Assembly: GCA_946405575.1 (NCBI GenBank)
Contig: CAMJHP010000002.1
Location: 62,001 to 126,000, forward strand
DNA from: an uncultured Bacteroidales bacterium
GTDB taxonomy: Bacteria > Bacteroidota > Bacteroidia > Bacteroidales > F082
Reading direction: 5' to 3'
Length of the DNA: 64,000 nt
The notes below the pieces were generated by a model. The model was given only the letters and a program-made list of their open reading frames with translations, searched no databases and was not told where the DNA came from. Below are positions 46,953 through 57,260 of this stretch, one piece after another. Position 1 is the stretch's first letter; every line of letters starts with the position of its first letter. Made by a program: the position numbers and the translations under genes.

Positions 46953-48907
46953 TACCAGTGCTTTTTTACAATTTGCTTTACTTCTTCATTAATCTTGAAG
47001 AAGTTTGCGGTAAGAACTTTTTCGCGTTCCTCCGCCGTGCCAAAATTATAAAATTTAGGTAAGTCCACATACTTTTTTTCTTCCGCCTCGATGGATTTAA
47101 GATCGAGGTTGGTTGCGCAATTATACATAGTAGTTGGAAAATCATCACCTTGACCAAAATCAAGTGCAATTTGACCGACCAGGCTACCAGCTGGTAATGT
47201 TGCAATTTTGGATGCAGGAATGAGATAATCCATATTCTCATTGATATTCAATGATGTTTTGTTTTCGTTTATGGTAAGGCCTTCTCTCTTTTGCTTCACT
47301 TTGCCAAAAATGATTTGCAGCCATTCCAGTGTTTCTTTCGCTCTTGCAGAACCCGAAATAACATTACCAATGACGGAAGTAACAGTTTTGGCAGTAGCTT
47401 TACCATATTGTTCTTCGAGCTGTGGGATTTCCTGCAAACCTAAAAGCACAGATACCTTATTGCTTCGTGCGGTAGATAGCAGATTAGCGATTTGATAGAA
47501 ATATAAAGTCGGAGCTTCATCAACGATGATGGAGGTAGGTAAATTGCCTTTGGTATTGACAAGGCGGGTAAGACGGTTGATGATAAGTGCGTTAAGGGCA
47601 CTATTCATCGCCTGAGTTTTGGGATTGTTGGCTATGATAAGATAGCTAGGGTCATTCGGGTCGCTGACCTTCAGATTGAAGTCATCACCTGAAAAAACCC
47701 AATAGGATTCCTTAGTAGCAAGTCTTGAAATCTGCACTTTCAGACTACCTATCTGACCTTCCAGCTGGTCGAAAGCCTGGTTGTCAAAGGCAGTCTTGAA
47801 AGGACTTAATAATGACTCAAGTTCTGGATTGGAGAATAGGGTTTGGAAGATGTCTTGGTAGGGTTGGTTGATGAATGACAGTACATGAGGCAAGTCTGAA
47901 TACTTACCGTTGTCGTATCGGCTGAAAAAGTAGATACAAGCTGCAAGAAAGTTGACAGCGGATGTCTTGAAAAACTCCGCGTTACCTCCCTGTTTGTCGC
48001 CTTTTTGAAGGCTTTCATAGAGGGCCTCACTGGTTTCCGTGGCATCAGCCAAAATCTCGATGTATTCCCTCTTCAATGGATTGATACGCTTGCTGTATTC
48101 AATATCAGAAAAGTTGATTACATTAAACTTGTACTTGTTATTCAGGATACCCTTCTTTTTGTTAAACTGATACTGATAGTAAGTTATCTTAGCAAGGTCC
48201 GGGAACTTGAAGTCATAGACGACCATTGAGAAACCTTTAGCCGCGTGTTGTCGGATGTAGGAGTTGACCACTGAAAAAGACTTACCAGAACCAGGTGTAC
48301 CCATCAGTAAAGTGCCTCTGAACGGATTGACAATGTTGATCCAGCCTTTGTGTGTCTTTCCGTTGTTATGGAATTTCATTGGGATATTGACGGAATATTT
48401 GTTCTCTACTTTCTTGGTCGTTTGCTCGAAAGACTCGTTTTCGGTGTTGAATTTGTCCTTCAGCAAATTTGATTTGATGTATTTGGATATGTTGTCAAGT
48501 GCGACATTGGTCATAATGGCACCTCCGAATGAGGCAAGAATATAGACAATGTTTTCCCACATCTCAAACCAGGCACTTACGGAGAGATTGTAGATATAGA
48601 TAGAACCAAAGAATAGAAGCAACCCGAAGACAAGAGGCACTACCACTTGTTTACCAGCTTTGAAATTGATGTCTTTTTTTGCCCTGGTCCCGACTGAGGT
48701 TGAAATCAGCATTGCAAGTATAAGGAATTTGCTGTAAAGCATTTCTCGATAGAACACCAATTTTCTGAATGTGTTCAAGAAAATATCAAGGTTTTGCGAG
48801 AAAGGAAACCTCACAAACATCAATACTTCGAGGCATACCAGGAAATACACCACGAATTGCATCATGGTATATAGTTTCTTCAATTCTCTTGATTCTTCCA
48901 TAGCCAA
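46952..48907 (-). CDS. VirD4/TraG-type type IV coupling protein
   Basis: RGTLLMGTPGSGKSFSVVNSYIRQ Walker A, SIIVDEAPTLYFYQIANLLSTARSNKVSVLLGLQEIPQLEEQYGK. Confidence 0.93.
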   Translation of the reverse strand: MAMEESRELKKLYTMMQFVVYFLVCLEVLMFVRFPFSQNLDIFLNTFRKLVFYREMLYSKFLILAMLISTSVGTRAKKDINFKAGKQVVVPLVFGLLLFFGSIYIYNLSVSAWFEMWENIVYILASFGGAIMTNVALDNISKYIKSNLLKDKFNTENESFEQTTKKVENKYSVNIPMKFHNNGKTHKGWINIVNPFRGTLLMGTPGSGKSFSVVNSYIRQHAAKGFSMVVYDFKFPDLAKITYYQYQFNKKKGILNNKYKFNVINFSDIEYSKRINPLKREYIEILADATETSEALYESLQKGDKQGGNAEFFKTSAVNFLAACIYFFSRYDNGKYSDLPHVLSFINQPYQDIFQTLFSNPELESLLSPFKTAFDNQAFDQLEGQIGSLKVQISRLATKESYWVFSGDDFNLKVSDPNDPSYLIIANNPKTQAMNSALNALIINRLTRLVNTKGNLPTSIIVDEAPTLYFYQIANLLSTARSNKVSVLLGLQEIPQLEEQYGKATAKTVTSVIGNVISGSARAKETLEWLQIIFGKVKQKREGLTINENKTSLNINENMDYLIPASKIATLPAGSLVGQIALDFGQGDDFPTTMYNCATNLDLKSIEAEEKKYVDLPKFYNFGTAEEREKVLTANFFKINEEVKQIVKKHW

Positions 48908-48913
48908 TCAGGT

Positions 48914-49306
48914 TCATTCTTCGTATTTGAGAATGATTTTTTCTCCGGATTGTTCAGCAACGGTTACATCATTTATTACCACTTTGCCAATGAGGTTGAC
49001 ATTAACCGTATCGATGTTTTCAACGATTAGTGAATAGGTAAAATCTTTACAGGTCATCAGAGTATATTCCCAAGGGGTAACGGTTTCAACGGTATAGGCT
49101 TGTGGATCTGTGCTAGTGTATTCACCAAGTTGATTGATACGGCCAATGTAAGTAATATTGACTTTGACAGGTGTACCTTCCGCCGAAGTGACTTCGTATT
49201 TGGCAGGTTTTGATTGGGATATTGTATTATGATTTGTTGGATGGCATCCAACAAATGCGATAGCAATTGTGGCCAACACAAAGATGATTTTAATGGTTCT
49301 TTTCAT
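48914..49306 (-). CDS. Lipoprotein (DUF3872/TraQ-like)
   Basis: Lipobox AFVGCHP; beta-rich 130 aa. Confidence 0.5.
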   Translation of the reverse strand: MKRTIKIIFVLATIAIAFVGCHPTNHNTISQSKPAKYEVTSAEGTPVKVNITYIGRINQLGEYTSTDPQAYTVETVTPWEYTLMTCKDFTYSLIVENIDTVNVNLIGKVVINDVTVAEQSGEKIILKYEE

Positions 49307-49766
49307 GGTTGGGTATATTTTGGACTATTGTGTTTTGTTTATTGTCGATTACGAATCCAAACATACGGAGTGTTACGATGGGCTCATTGGTTGCATTGCT
49401 TTTAATGACTACGGCCTTCATCAGATTGCCAAGTTGTTGTGTTTTCACGGAAATTGTGATAGAGTCTGATAGGCCAGGCATCAAAGGATCCTTCGACCAA
49501 TCAATCTTGACACAACCGCATGAAGATATTGCAGACGATAGTAAAAGAGGTTGGTCGCCTGTGTTTGTGTAATAGAAGGTACATTGTGTGCCCTCTGTGG
49601 TGGTGAGGGTATCCAGTTCCGCTTTGGTTTCAACAAAAGAGATTATAGGACCTTCACCAGATACGGTTCTTTCATTGTTGACCGTTTTGGTTTGAGTGTT
49701 ACTATTGGAGTTGCAGCTAGTCATGAAAACTGCCGCAAATAATAATGTGATAATACCTTTTTTCAT
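49290..49766 (-). CDS. DUF1573-family lipoprotein
   Basis: LTTTEGTQCTFYYTNTGDQPLLLSSAISSCGCVKIDWSKDPLMPG. Confidence 0.88.
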   Translation of the reverse strand: MKKGIITLLFAAVFMTSCNSNSNTQTKTVNNERTVSGEGPIISFVETKAELDTLTTTEGTQCTFYYTNTGDQPLLLSSAISSCGCVKIDWSKDPLMPGLSDSITISVKTQQLGNLMKAVVIKSNATNEPIVTLRMFGFVIDNKQNTIVQNIPNHEKNH

Positions 49767-49774
49767 GGTATGGA

Positions 49775-50983
49775 TTATTTGTTGTTTTTGATGATGGTTA
49801 GTATTTCAGAGTAATCGCCAAGATGGTTAGTTTTAAGGGCAACCTTTTTATCAGGTGAAATCAGATAATAGGTGGGATAACTATACATTTCAAGTTGGCC
49901 ATTCAGACCCTTGGCTGAATTTAGGTATTTGGAAACATGGTATTTTTCTCCGATTTGGCTAATCATTTCCATGTTGTCTGAATAGGGGTGAATACTTAAT
50001 ATCTGCACACCTTCTTTTTCAAGGATGGTGTTGCCAATGGAGTCTCTTTCATGTGCAAATTGCTTGAACTGAGCGAAACAAGACCTACAACCAAATTGCC
50101 AGAAGTCAAGCAGCACCCAGCCTTTCATATCGGCCAACTTTGTTACCTGACCTTGCAGGTTAATGATGGGATAGTTCAATATGGTTGAATTGATCTCCTT
50201 ATTATTGGATGTTTTCGTACTGAACGGTGGATTATCTGCATTGTGTCTTGAATAATCGCTATACTTTGAATTGTCAAAGTTTAATTGGCTTGACAAAGTA
50301 TTGAAATCAAAGTTTGTAATATCAGTGATATACTCCTTGTTAATGTATTCTCTGCCGTCACTAAAGGTGCGTTGGTATATCAAGCTGTCTATATTTCCTG
50401 ATGTTTTGTTGATATAGATGGATTTCTTGTAGTACATGGTCCCCAATTTCGTTTTGCCTCTATTATCGAAGTAGTCGTTTGTTTCCTCTGCCACGAACAA
50501 AATACACGGCGTGTATCTTATGGTTAAATCAGTCCTGCTTGTAATCTTGATAGGTTCATAAGGTGTCAGTTTGGAGATAGGATACTGATAATAGTTCAAG
50601 GAATAAATCTTATTCTCCGTATCATACCTATAAACTTGGTATTGTTCACTCTTTTTGTCGTAGTTGGCCAATTCATGTGTTCTATTGTTGACACTGACAT
50701 AATCGTTTTTTGACACTTTAACGATATTCATAAAGGCAGAATCAATCACACAGAAATAGGGGTCTTTCTTGTTATAGTTGCATACTATGGTAAAGTATTC
50801 GCAAACGAAATCCGTATTGGTTCCTCTGACTTGTCGGATTTGTTTCACGGTTATTTGGTTCTTTTCAGCCGTGTTTTTGGACAGGTTGCAATAGTCCAAC
50901 ATGGGTGCTAGCTTTTGTGCCTGCAAGTTATTTATGGCCAAAATCAATACGATGTTTAATAGAAACATTTTAATTGTTTGCAT
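49775..50983 (-). CDS. TlpA-like thioredoxin-fold protein
   Basis: MKGWVLLDFWQFGCRSCFAQFKQFAHERDSIG CxxC motif; N-terminal secreted domain. Confidence 0.85.
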   Translation of the reverse strand: MQTIKMFLLNIVLILAINNLQAQKLAPMLDYCNLSKNTAEKNQITVKQIRQVRGTNTDFVCEYFTIVCNYNKKDPYFCVIDSAFMNIVKVSKNDYVSVNNRTHELANYDKKSEQYQVYRYDTENKIYSLNYYQYPISKLTPYEPIKITSRTDLTIRYTPCILFVAEETNDYFDNRGKTKLGTMYYKKSIYINKTSGNIDSLIYQRTFSDGREYINKEYITDITNFDFNTLSSQLNFDNSKYSDYSRHNADNPPFSTKTSNNKEINSTILNYPIINLQGQVTKLADMKGWVLLDFWQFGCRSCFAQFKQFAHERDSIGNTILEKEGVQILSIHPYSDNMEMISQIGEKYHVSKYLNSAKGLNGQLEMYSYPTYYLISPDKKVALKTNHLGDYSEILTIIKNNK

Positions 50984-51064
50984 AGTATTAGAATTATTAT
51001 GATTAAGTCAAGTCCAAGAAGGAAGGGGCGACAAACAGCCACCCCTTCCGCAGTTATCGAGTCA

Positions 51065-51742
51065 TCAGATGGAAGCAATCATACGCCAGAGGATTCCCCA
51101 TAATCCATTTGGGTTATAGTAAGAGGCATTGCAGATTGGTTGATGTCCTTCTGGAGCCGTTGAAACGCAGTCAGAGCAGTAATAATCGCCATGACCGCCT
51201 GTTGGAGCACAAGTACCTTGTTGGCAGAATTGCTTTTCACAACGTACACACCATGAAGGCGGCAACATATCTGGAGTCGGGTTGTCGTTGACTTCAACTT
51301 CGCCGTTTGTGAAAGTAACCAAAGCCTTACTTTGGTTGGCCTTTCTAGTTTGCACCGAGAAGTTACCAGTCTTCATGTCATTGGTCATGTAGTAGTAGTT
51401 CATGATTTCCTCTACATACTCACCAATAAAGGCAACACTGTAAGCCTTTTCCTCGTTGGCATCGATATAGTCGATGGTAAGAAAGTAAGGATGATCAGCA
51501 GTTGGTTCGGTGATTCTGTAGGATTCGATGACGATGTTTTCATCACCTCTTTCTGCGGTCTGATTGAAACGCGCTTGGATTTCGTCAATACTGACGGTGC
51601 TGACGATGTTGCCGGACGCATCACGCATGGCGATAGGAGTTCTGTCGCCGTGCTGAGGTTGGATATCGGCCTCTTGCTTCTTGCAGGACGCAAAGGCGAG
51701 GGTACCAATAACCAGGGCTAAAAACAAATTTTTGATTTTCAT
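51065..51742 (-). CDS. Lipoprotein with Cys-rich C-terminal tail
   Basis: Lipobox AFASCKK; tail SWCVRCEKQFCQQGTCAPTGGHGDYYCSDCVSTAPEGHQPICNASYYNPNGLWGILWRMIASI. Confidence 0.65.
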   Translation of the reverse strand: MKIKNLFLALVIGTLAFASCKKQEADIQPQHGDRTPIAMRDASGNIVSTVSIDEIQARFNQTAERGDENIVIESYRITEPTADHPYFLTIDYIDANEEKAYSVAFIGEYVEEIMNYYYMTNDMKTGNFSVQTRKANQSKALVTFTNGEVEVNDNPTPDMLPPSWCVRCEKQFCQQGTCAPTGGHGDYYCSDCVSTAPEGHQPICNASYYNPNGLWGILWRMIASI

Positions 51743-51907
51743 TTTAATTCAAATTTAGCGTTAATACTTAGTTATTTGTGCCATCTATAAGCCACTGGCG
51801 TTGCCGAAGTTGTCTATTTGTTCCTTGTAAGCTGACAACCTCTGTTTTCAAGTCTTACAAGACAAAAATACTGATTTTGTTTCATTCCTCCTTTCTTTTA
51901 TGGTTTG

Positions 51908-52564
51908 TTATTTTATTGCTTTCACTGGTCTTACATAGTAGCTTTCAAACTTATGTGATGCCTGAATCCGCCCTTCTTTTATGGACACGATATAGGCATT
52001 AAAGTGCTTGCTTTGTTCGCCTGAATTATCTTCTGTTGAAGACCAATACCAAACCTTATCGAAGCCTTCTCCATCACAAGCTCGTAATGCATTTGTAATC
52101 ACGGCTTTATTGTAGTATATTTCCATTAGTTCCTTTACTGAGGGCAAATGCCAATTGACAATTCCTTCGCTGAAATTCACCGCCATTTCCATTGCTGGAG
52201 CTTTTGCGCCAGTTCTAACCTCAAATGTTTGTAGCATGGCGGTATTGGCCGCACCATCATACTGATCGATGGATGTAGATACTCCTGTTGATACCAACGA
52301 ATCACACCAAATGTTTTTCTTTGCATCACAGAGGCTTACGATATATGCCTTATCTTCAGTGTCAAGGGTATCATTGACCCAGAAAATAACGCCAGCAGCA
52401 TTATTATGGCCCTCCATTTTGTATGTCTCCGGATCGATTACTGAGCCATCAGAACAATATATATTGCCGACTTTTAATGTTCTGTCAGCCACAATGGTGT
52501 GTTTAGTACATCCTGTGGCCAATAGTATTATTAAAGTCATGAATAGTAGATTTTTTGTATTCAT
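51908..52564 (-). CDS. DUF1566/Lcl-like lipoprotein
   Basis: LATGCTK lipobox; WHLPSVKELMEIYYNKAVI...VWYWSSTEDNS...YYVRPVKAIK. Confidence 0.75.
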   Translation of the reverse strand: MNTKNLLFMTLIILLATGCTKHTIVADRTLKVGNIYCSDGSVIDPETYKMEGHNNAAGVIFWVNDTLDTEDKAYIVSLCDAKKNIWCDSLVSTGVSTSIDQYDGAANTAMLQTFEVRTGAKAPAMEMAVNFSEGIVNWHLPSVKELMEIYYNKAVITNALRACDGEGFDKVWYWSSTEDNSGEQSKHFNAYIVSIKEGRIQASHKFESYYVRPVKAIK

Positions 52565-52592
52565 GGTTTTTCCTTTCCGTTTTGGTTACTGG

Positions 52593-53120
52593 TTAGTTTA
52601 ATGGGATCTTGATGCCGACAAGGAGGCCATTCTTAAAGTGGTCTCTTGTCAAAAAACAAAAGTCATTCTTTTGTATCAGGCATAATTGAACCCTGTTTTT
52701 TAAAGTGTAGGATAATTCAAAGCCGACTTCGACACTCATGTAGAAAGTATAGTCGTCTTTTTTGCAATAATCAGCCCCTAAATCAAAGCCCAACCTTGCT
52801 TTGAGATTAGCGTTACGCCACCTTATAAGTTCGTATTTATAGGCCACGCCGATAGCAACGGTTTGGTAGTCCCAGAAGGTTTCTTCACAAAAGAACGTAT
52901 GGTCGTTTTCGCAATACCTGAAAGTATTGCAGAAATCCAAGTACACATTCCAAGAATGGAAGTATCTGCTTTCAAATTCCAGTTCCAGAACGCCATTAAA
53001 GCCTTTTTGGTAAAATGCTCCAAATTGAGGATTGAGCATGATGCCACCCTCTCCAGCTTGTACAATGATTGTGAGGGAAAAAATAGTCACAAAAGTTAGT
53101 AGTATTTTTTTCATAGTCAT
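52593..53120 (-). CDS. traO: TraO-like conjugal transfer protein
   Basis: Signal peptide, outer-membrane-protein-like beta sequence, position downstream of TraN. Confidence 0.65.
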   Translation of the reverse strand: MTMKKILLTFVTIFSLTIIVQAGEGGIMLNPQFGAFYQKGFNGVLELEFESRYFHSWNVYLDFCNTFRYCENDHTFFCEETFWDYQTVAIGVAYKYELIRWRNANLKARLGFDLGADYCKKDDYTFYMSVEVGFELSYTLKNRVQLCLIQKNDFCFLTRDHFKNGLLVGIKIPLN

Positions 53121-53959
53121 TCAATTATAAAATTGTCGGCTTTCAGTACATCGGCATAACTGATACGGAGAATGATGGTTCTGCCAGAGATTTGTTTCTC
53201 CGAAATCTCAATGGTGAATACCTTGTCTTCGGGGAAAGTGAATTTCTCAAAGACAAAGATATTACGGTAATTTCTCTTGAAGGAAATGTCACCTAGGTAG
53301 GTAATAATAGGTTTGATTTCAACACTTTGAAGATTGGTTGCCTTGGTCATCCTCTTGTCTTCCACTTTGAAACGGATTTGGTCAATGTCAAATTGAATGT
53401 TGGACCTATTCTTCAGGGATAAGTCGATAAAGAAATATTTGTCAACGGTATAGATGTTATTCAGTGTGACTTTCAGCCTTTTAGATACCGTCGAAACATC
53501 ATAGTACCGTTTTTTCTGCACAAACATCTTACTGGCATAGTCGTACATGTCAGCTTTGGTTAGTACCTTTTCAGGATCCATGAGGCTTCGCAATTCGGAA
53601 TATTGGATGTTGTGCCTGGTATAGACTTTATCCAGCTCGTCTGTGTAAACCAACATGTACTGGACAAAATATCTTTCAGTGACAATAGTTACAATGCCGT
53701 TTGCACCTTCCTCGATGGGTTTAAGGCGTAGTACGTTGCCAACTGGAATGTCGCCGACAATCTTGTTGTTAGAAATGTCAACATAGGAGATTTCTTCCAA
53801 AGCAATGAAATGCGTTGAAACATCCTTGTTGATGTACATTACTTTGAGTTCTTCCATATCATCCTGTTCTTGTTTGAGGATGACAGGTTGATTCTGATTT
53901 TGAGCCATCAGGTTAATCGTAACGATGGCCAGTAGTGCGGTTATGAAATACTTTTTCAT
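53117..53959 (-). CDS. traN: TraN-like conjugal transfer protein (DUF4138)
   Basis: KYYDVSTVSKRLKVTLNNIYTVDKYFFIDLSLKNRSNIQFDIDQIRFKVEDKRMTKATNLQ. Confidence 0.9.
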   Translation of the reverse strand: MKKYFITALLAIVTINLMAQNQNQPVILKQEQDDMEELKVMYINKDVSTHFIALEEISYVDISNNKIVGDIPVGNVLRLKPIEEGANGIVTIVTERYFVQYMLVYTDELDKVYTRHNIQYSELRSLMDPEKVLTKADMYDYASKMFVQKKRYYDVSTVSKRLKVTLNNIYTVDKYFFIDLSLKNRSNIQFDIDQIRFKVEDKRMTKATNLQSVEIKPIITYLGDISFKRNYRNIFVFEKFTFPEDKVFTIEISEKQISGRTIILRISYADVLKADNFIIE

Positions 53960-53974
53960 TGTTATTTAGTTTGA

Positions 53975-55189
53975 TTATTGTTCGTCTTTGTTGACCAAAT
54001 AGACCTGTGTGGCATATTTCAGTTTGGCCTTATTTTGGCGAATGTTCTTGCTGATGGCCTGTGTACTTGATTGATACAAGTCTTGAAGCAACTTATAAGT
54101 AAACTGCGTTACTCCAGTACCTCCGGCATTAACGGTTATGTTCTGGTTAGAAGCTTTACTACCAGTTTCTTTGGTATAATCTCTGAAAGCCGATTCGGGA
54201 ATGTAAAAACCTTCCATACCATCAATGTCATAGACACTCAGATTGACCTTGGTAGGGGCGCCATTTAACATAATAGAGGTTATATTGATTAATACTCTTT
54301 GAGCCGTAAAGCCACTGACGATGCCATATAGATATTCTCCAGGTTGTATTTTAAATTCTCCGATTGTTGCTTCTTCAAGAAGTCGGATACGTACCCTTGA
54401 ACCTTGTACGACTTTCAGACCTTCATCAAGAATTGCAGAGATACCAAGGTTGTAATCATAGTTGCCAACGGTATTGAAATAAGCATTGTTTACTTCTTTT
54501 GACCGTTTGACTTCTGCAACTTGTTCCTGATACCTATTAGTCTGTTGTTCTGGGTTTTCTATCATTTCTGCCGTGGTTTCTTCAACCTCTTTTTTGGCAT
54601 TTTGACCAACCTTGATAGTCCTTGCTTCGGTGATGGAATCAAGCCTTCTCATTTGTTCCTCGATTTTTCTTCTTTGGATTTCCTCTGGCGATAATTGTTC
54701 ACCATCTGGATTTTGCTGTGTGAATGGGTCATTTGTTACAGAAGGTGCCTGTGAGATGGTAGGATTTTCTTTTGTGAAGTCTTGACTTCTGTATCTGTCA
54801 ATACCTTGCCTTAATTCTTCGGCTCTGATAGCATTTACCTGGTTGATGCTGTCGATGGCACGCATTTCCTCTGTGGTGTAAAGAGAAGATGAATTTTGAA
54901 CCATTTCATCTTGAATGACCTCGGTTTCAACATTTTGAATTCCCGTAAAATCACCTTCTCTTTTCAATCGATTTTTGAGTGCTTCCAATTTGCCGCCAGC
55001 GGTGCTGTTAGATGAAACTGGTGTCGAAGTAGGATCCTGAAGTTGTGCATTAAGTTCTTCCACCTCGACTAAGTTAGAAGGCTCCCTCGTTGGTTTGAAT
55101 TGATTTATCATATAGGCTATGAAAATCAGGAACGGTAGTGCAATGAGAGGCAGCACATATTTCTTTTGAAGAAAGTTAATCTTATTCAT
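53975..55189 (-). CDS. traM: TraM-like conjugative transposon protein
   Basis: Single N-terminal TM, coiled/Pro region, VVQGSRVRIRLLEEATIGEFKIQPGEYLYGIVSGFTAQRVLINITSI. Confidence 0.9.
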   Translation of the reverse strand: MNKINFLQKKYVLPLIALPFLIFIAYMINQFKPTREPSNLVEVEELNAQLQDPTSTPVSSNSTAGGKLEALKNRLKREGDFTGIQNVETEVIQDEMVQNSSSLYTTEEMRAIDSINQVNAIRAEELRQGIDRYRSQDFTKENPTISQAPSVTNDPFTQQNPDGEQLSPEEIQRRKIEEQMRRLDSITEARTIKVGQNAKKEVEETTAEMIENPEQQTNRYQEQVAEVKRSKEVNNAYFNTVGNYDYNLGISAILDEGLKVVQGSRVRIRLLEEATIGEFKIQPGEYLYGIVSGFTAQRVLINITSIMLNGAPTKVNLSVYDIDGMEGFYIPESAFRDYTKETGSKASNQNITVNAGGTGVTQFTYKLLQDLYQSSTQAISKNIRQNKAKLKYATQVYLVNKDEQ

Positions 55190-55607
55190 AAGTGCCTTGT
55201 TCTATTAGGATGTTGTACAATTCATAAACACGCAGACTATCTTGTGCGGTCAAGGTTTCTTTACCCATTAGGGTTTCAATTTCTTTTTCGTACTCACGAA
55301 GCGTTTGATAGTCAAGAACTTTTAATCGGATTTCCGTGGATTTTTGGCTTTTTTCGTGTCGTAGGCTATCATGGACAATGGATAAGTTTTCTCTAGCTGC
55401 TTTGGATTTGCTTATGCTTGTTACTGTGAAGATGACCGAAACGACTACCGAGCAAAACAGGAATGAAATGGTAATCACGAACAGTTTCTTCCTGTTGTTG
55501 GATGCCCAGTCAACGAGCCAGTTTGACATTGACTTTGCTTTGTCGGCGATTTTATGGCTTTCGCCGATTTTGTCAATTCTTTCTTGGATTTTATCTTTGA
55601 TTCTCAT
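55182..55607 (-). CDS. TraL-like small membrane protein
   Basis: One TM, position between TraM- and TraK-like genes. Confidence 0.55.
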   Translation of the reverse strand: MRIKDKIQERIDKIGESHKIADKAKSMSNWLVDWASNNRKKLFVITISFLFCSVVVSVIFTVTSISKSKAARENLSIVHDSLRHEKSQKSTEIRLKVLDYQTLREYEKEIETLMGKETLTAQDSLRVYELYNILIEQGTYE

Positions 55608-55609
55608 GA

Positions 55610-56224
55610 TTAGATGGTTTTTTTGACTGTATACTCAAGATCTCTGTTCAATTCAGTGCGCCACTTGGTAATAATCAATCCGTGTGGGTTGTTGTCCGAA
55701 CGCATACTTGTTTGGAAATATCCCGAAGTGATAAGTTGTCTTTTCAGGATGGAAGTAGGTCTTTCGATTCTTTGCACTCCATAGTAAGTAAAGCCTTGTG
55801 TTTCATTGTCAATGACAATGGAATCTGTCATGATGGTAAGAATGGCGGAACTTGACAAAATGGAGCTGTAGAACCCTTGTTCGTTCAAAGTGTTGTATTG
55901 TTTCAATGCCGATTCATCAGCTAGGTACATTGCTTTTTCAATGTTTCTGTGCATGTACTTGTCATCAGGCGGCAAGGTGAAGAAAAGCTGGTGAAACAAC
56001 TCGATATGTGCCTTGGCTTCGATTTCAAGATTCAACTCAACATCTGATTGTGAAGCTGTCAATGGCGTGGCGCCGTCAAGAATGTAGATTTTCTTTCTTT
56101 CAATCATGGCTGACTTATGGGCGTATGACAACACCATGCCAACGATGATTAGGCTTACCAGAAAGCTTCCGATAGAAACGATTCCGGCAAGTTTGATTTT
56201 GTTTTCTAGGTTTTTAATCATCAT
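55610..56224 (-). CDS. traK: TraK-like conjugal transfer protein
   Basis: NTQGFTYYGVQRIERPTSILKRQLITSGYFQTSMRSDNNPHGLIITKW. Confidence 0.88.
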   Translation of the reverse strand: MMIKNLENKIKLAGIVSIGSFLVSLIIVGMVLSYAHKSAMIERKKIYILDGATPLTASQSDVELNLEIEAKAHIELFHQLFFTLPPDDKYMHRNIEKAMYLADESALKQYNTLNEQGFYSSILSSSAILTIMTDSIVIDNETQGFTYYGVQRIERPTSILKRQLITSGYFQTSMRSDNNPHGLIITKWRTELNRDLEYTVKKTI

Positions 56225-56243
56225 AACTGTTCAAATTGAAGTG

Positions 56244-57248
56244 TTATGCAATAGCTGCCGCAACCGCTTTTGCCCCTGCTGCCACATTGCGTTTGCTGCT
56301 GGAAGCTGCTTGTGAAGTGCCTGATGACGGAACTATCCATTCTGCTACTTTTGGTATCAAAAGCAAGCTGATGGCACTTACAATCAATGCGGGGATAAAG
56401 TTGTTATGGAAACCAGAGGCGAAACAGGTAAACAATGTAAAGGCCTCGTCTTCGAGGTTGGCCTGTGTAAGTACGTCAATATCATCCTCAATACCATACT
56501 GGATAATGGCCATACTTACGGCCAAGTCGATGTATGCAATAAATCCGTACAAACTGACCGTGATATACTTAGACAACCATGAACTCCATGCGTCTCTCCA
56601 ACTTGGTAATAGGCTGAATGCAAAAGCAAGCGGTCCAGTTATGGCAAGTACAGACTTAAAGAAAATCATGCCTAAAAACATGATTAGGTAAACTATGGCT
56701 TGCCAGAGGGTTATGATAATTGTTTCAAAGACATTGAAAAGTATTTGCCTGATTTTACCGACTACATAGATGCCCAAATTCTGGATTTTATCTACTATGC
56801 CATCAAGACGAATACCAAGCCTATGAACCTCTTCATCTGTCGATAATGCTTCAGCTTCTTCGGACTCTGCCGATTGTTTTACGATTTTCATGGTGATACT
56901 GTCAGCTACAGCTGCCCTGGTTCTTTGCAACTGATTGACGGTTTGGATTTGGTTTTCAAAGATTTCCTTGCCTGCTTGTGTCAAAGCGTTGCAAGGTGCA
57001 TCTATTACGCCCAAGAAGGGTACCCATAGCATGATGACCAAACCGATTAGGAAAGGCCTCAGAATGGTATTTACCTTTAGCTCTGTTTCGCCCATCATCA
57101 TTTTGTAGCTCTCAATGCCGAGAAAGATAAGGGCGAAAGTTCCGGCAAGGACTGTTGAGATTCCGATGAAGGAGCCAAATAGTTCACTGATGGTATTACC
57201 CAGACCTTCAATCAGATACAGCATAGAATTGTCTATAAATTCGTACAT
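56244..57248 (-). CDS. traJ: TraJ-like polytopic membrane protein
   Basis: Multiple TMs, GPLAFAFSLLPSWRDAWSSWLSKYITVSLYGFIAYIDLAVSMAI. Confidence 0.88.
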   Translation of the reverse strand: MYEFIDNSMLYLIEGLGNTISELFGSFIGISTVLAGTFALIFLGIESYKMMMGETELKVNTILRPFLIGLVIMLWVPFLGVIDAPCNALTQAGKEIFENQIQTVNQLQRTRAAVADSITMKIVKQSAESEEAEALSTDEEVHRLGIRLDGIVDKIQNLGIYVVGKIRQILFNVFETIIITLWQAIVYLIMFLGMIFFKSVLAITGPLAFAFSLLPSWRDAWSSWLSKYITVSLYGFIAYIDLAVSMAIIQYGIEDDIDVLTQANLEDEAFTLFTCFASGFHNNFIPALIVSAISLLLIPKVAEWIVPSSGTSQAASSSKRNVAAGAKAVAAAIA

Positions 57249-57260
57249 GGCAATTAGGTT

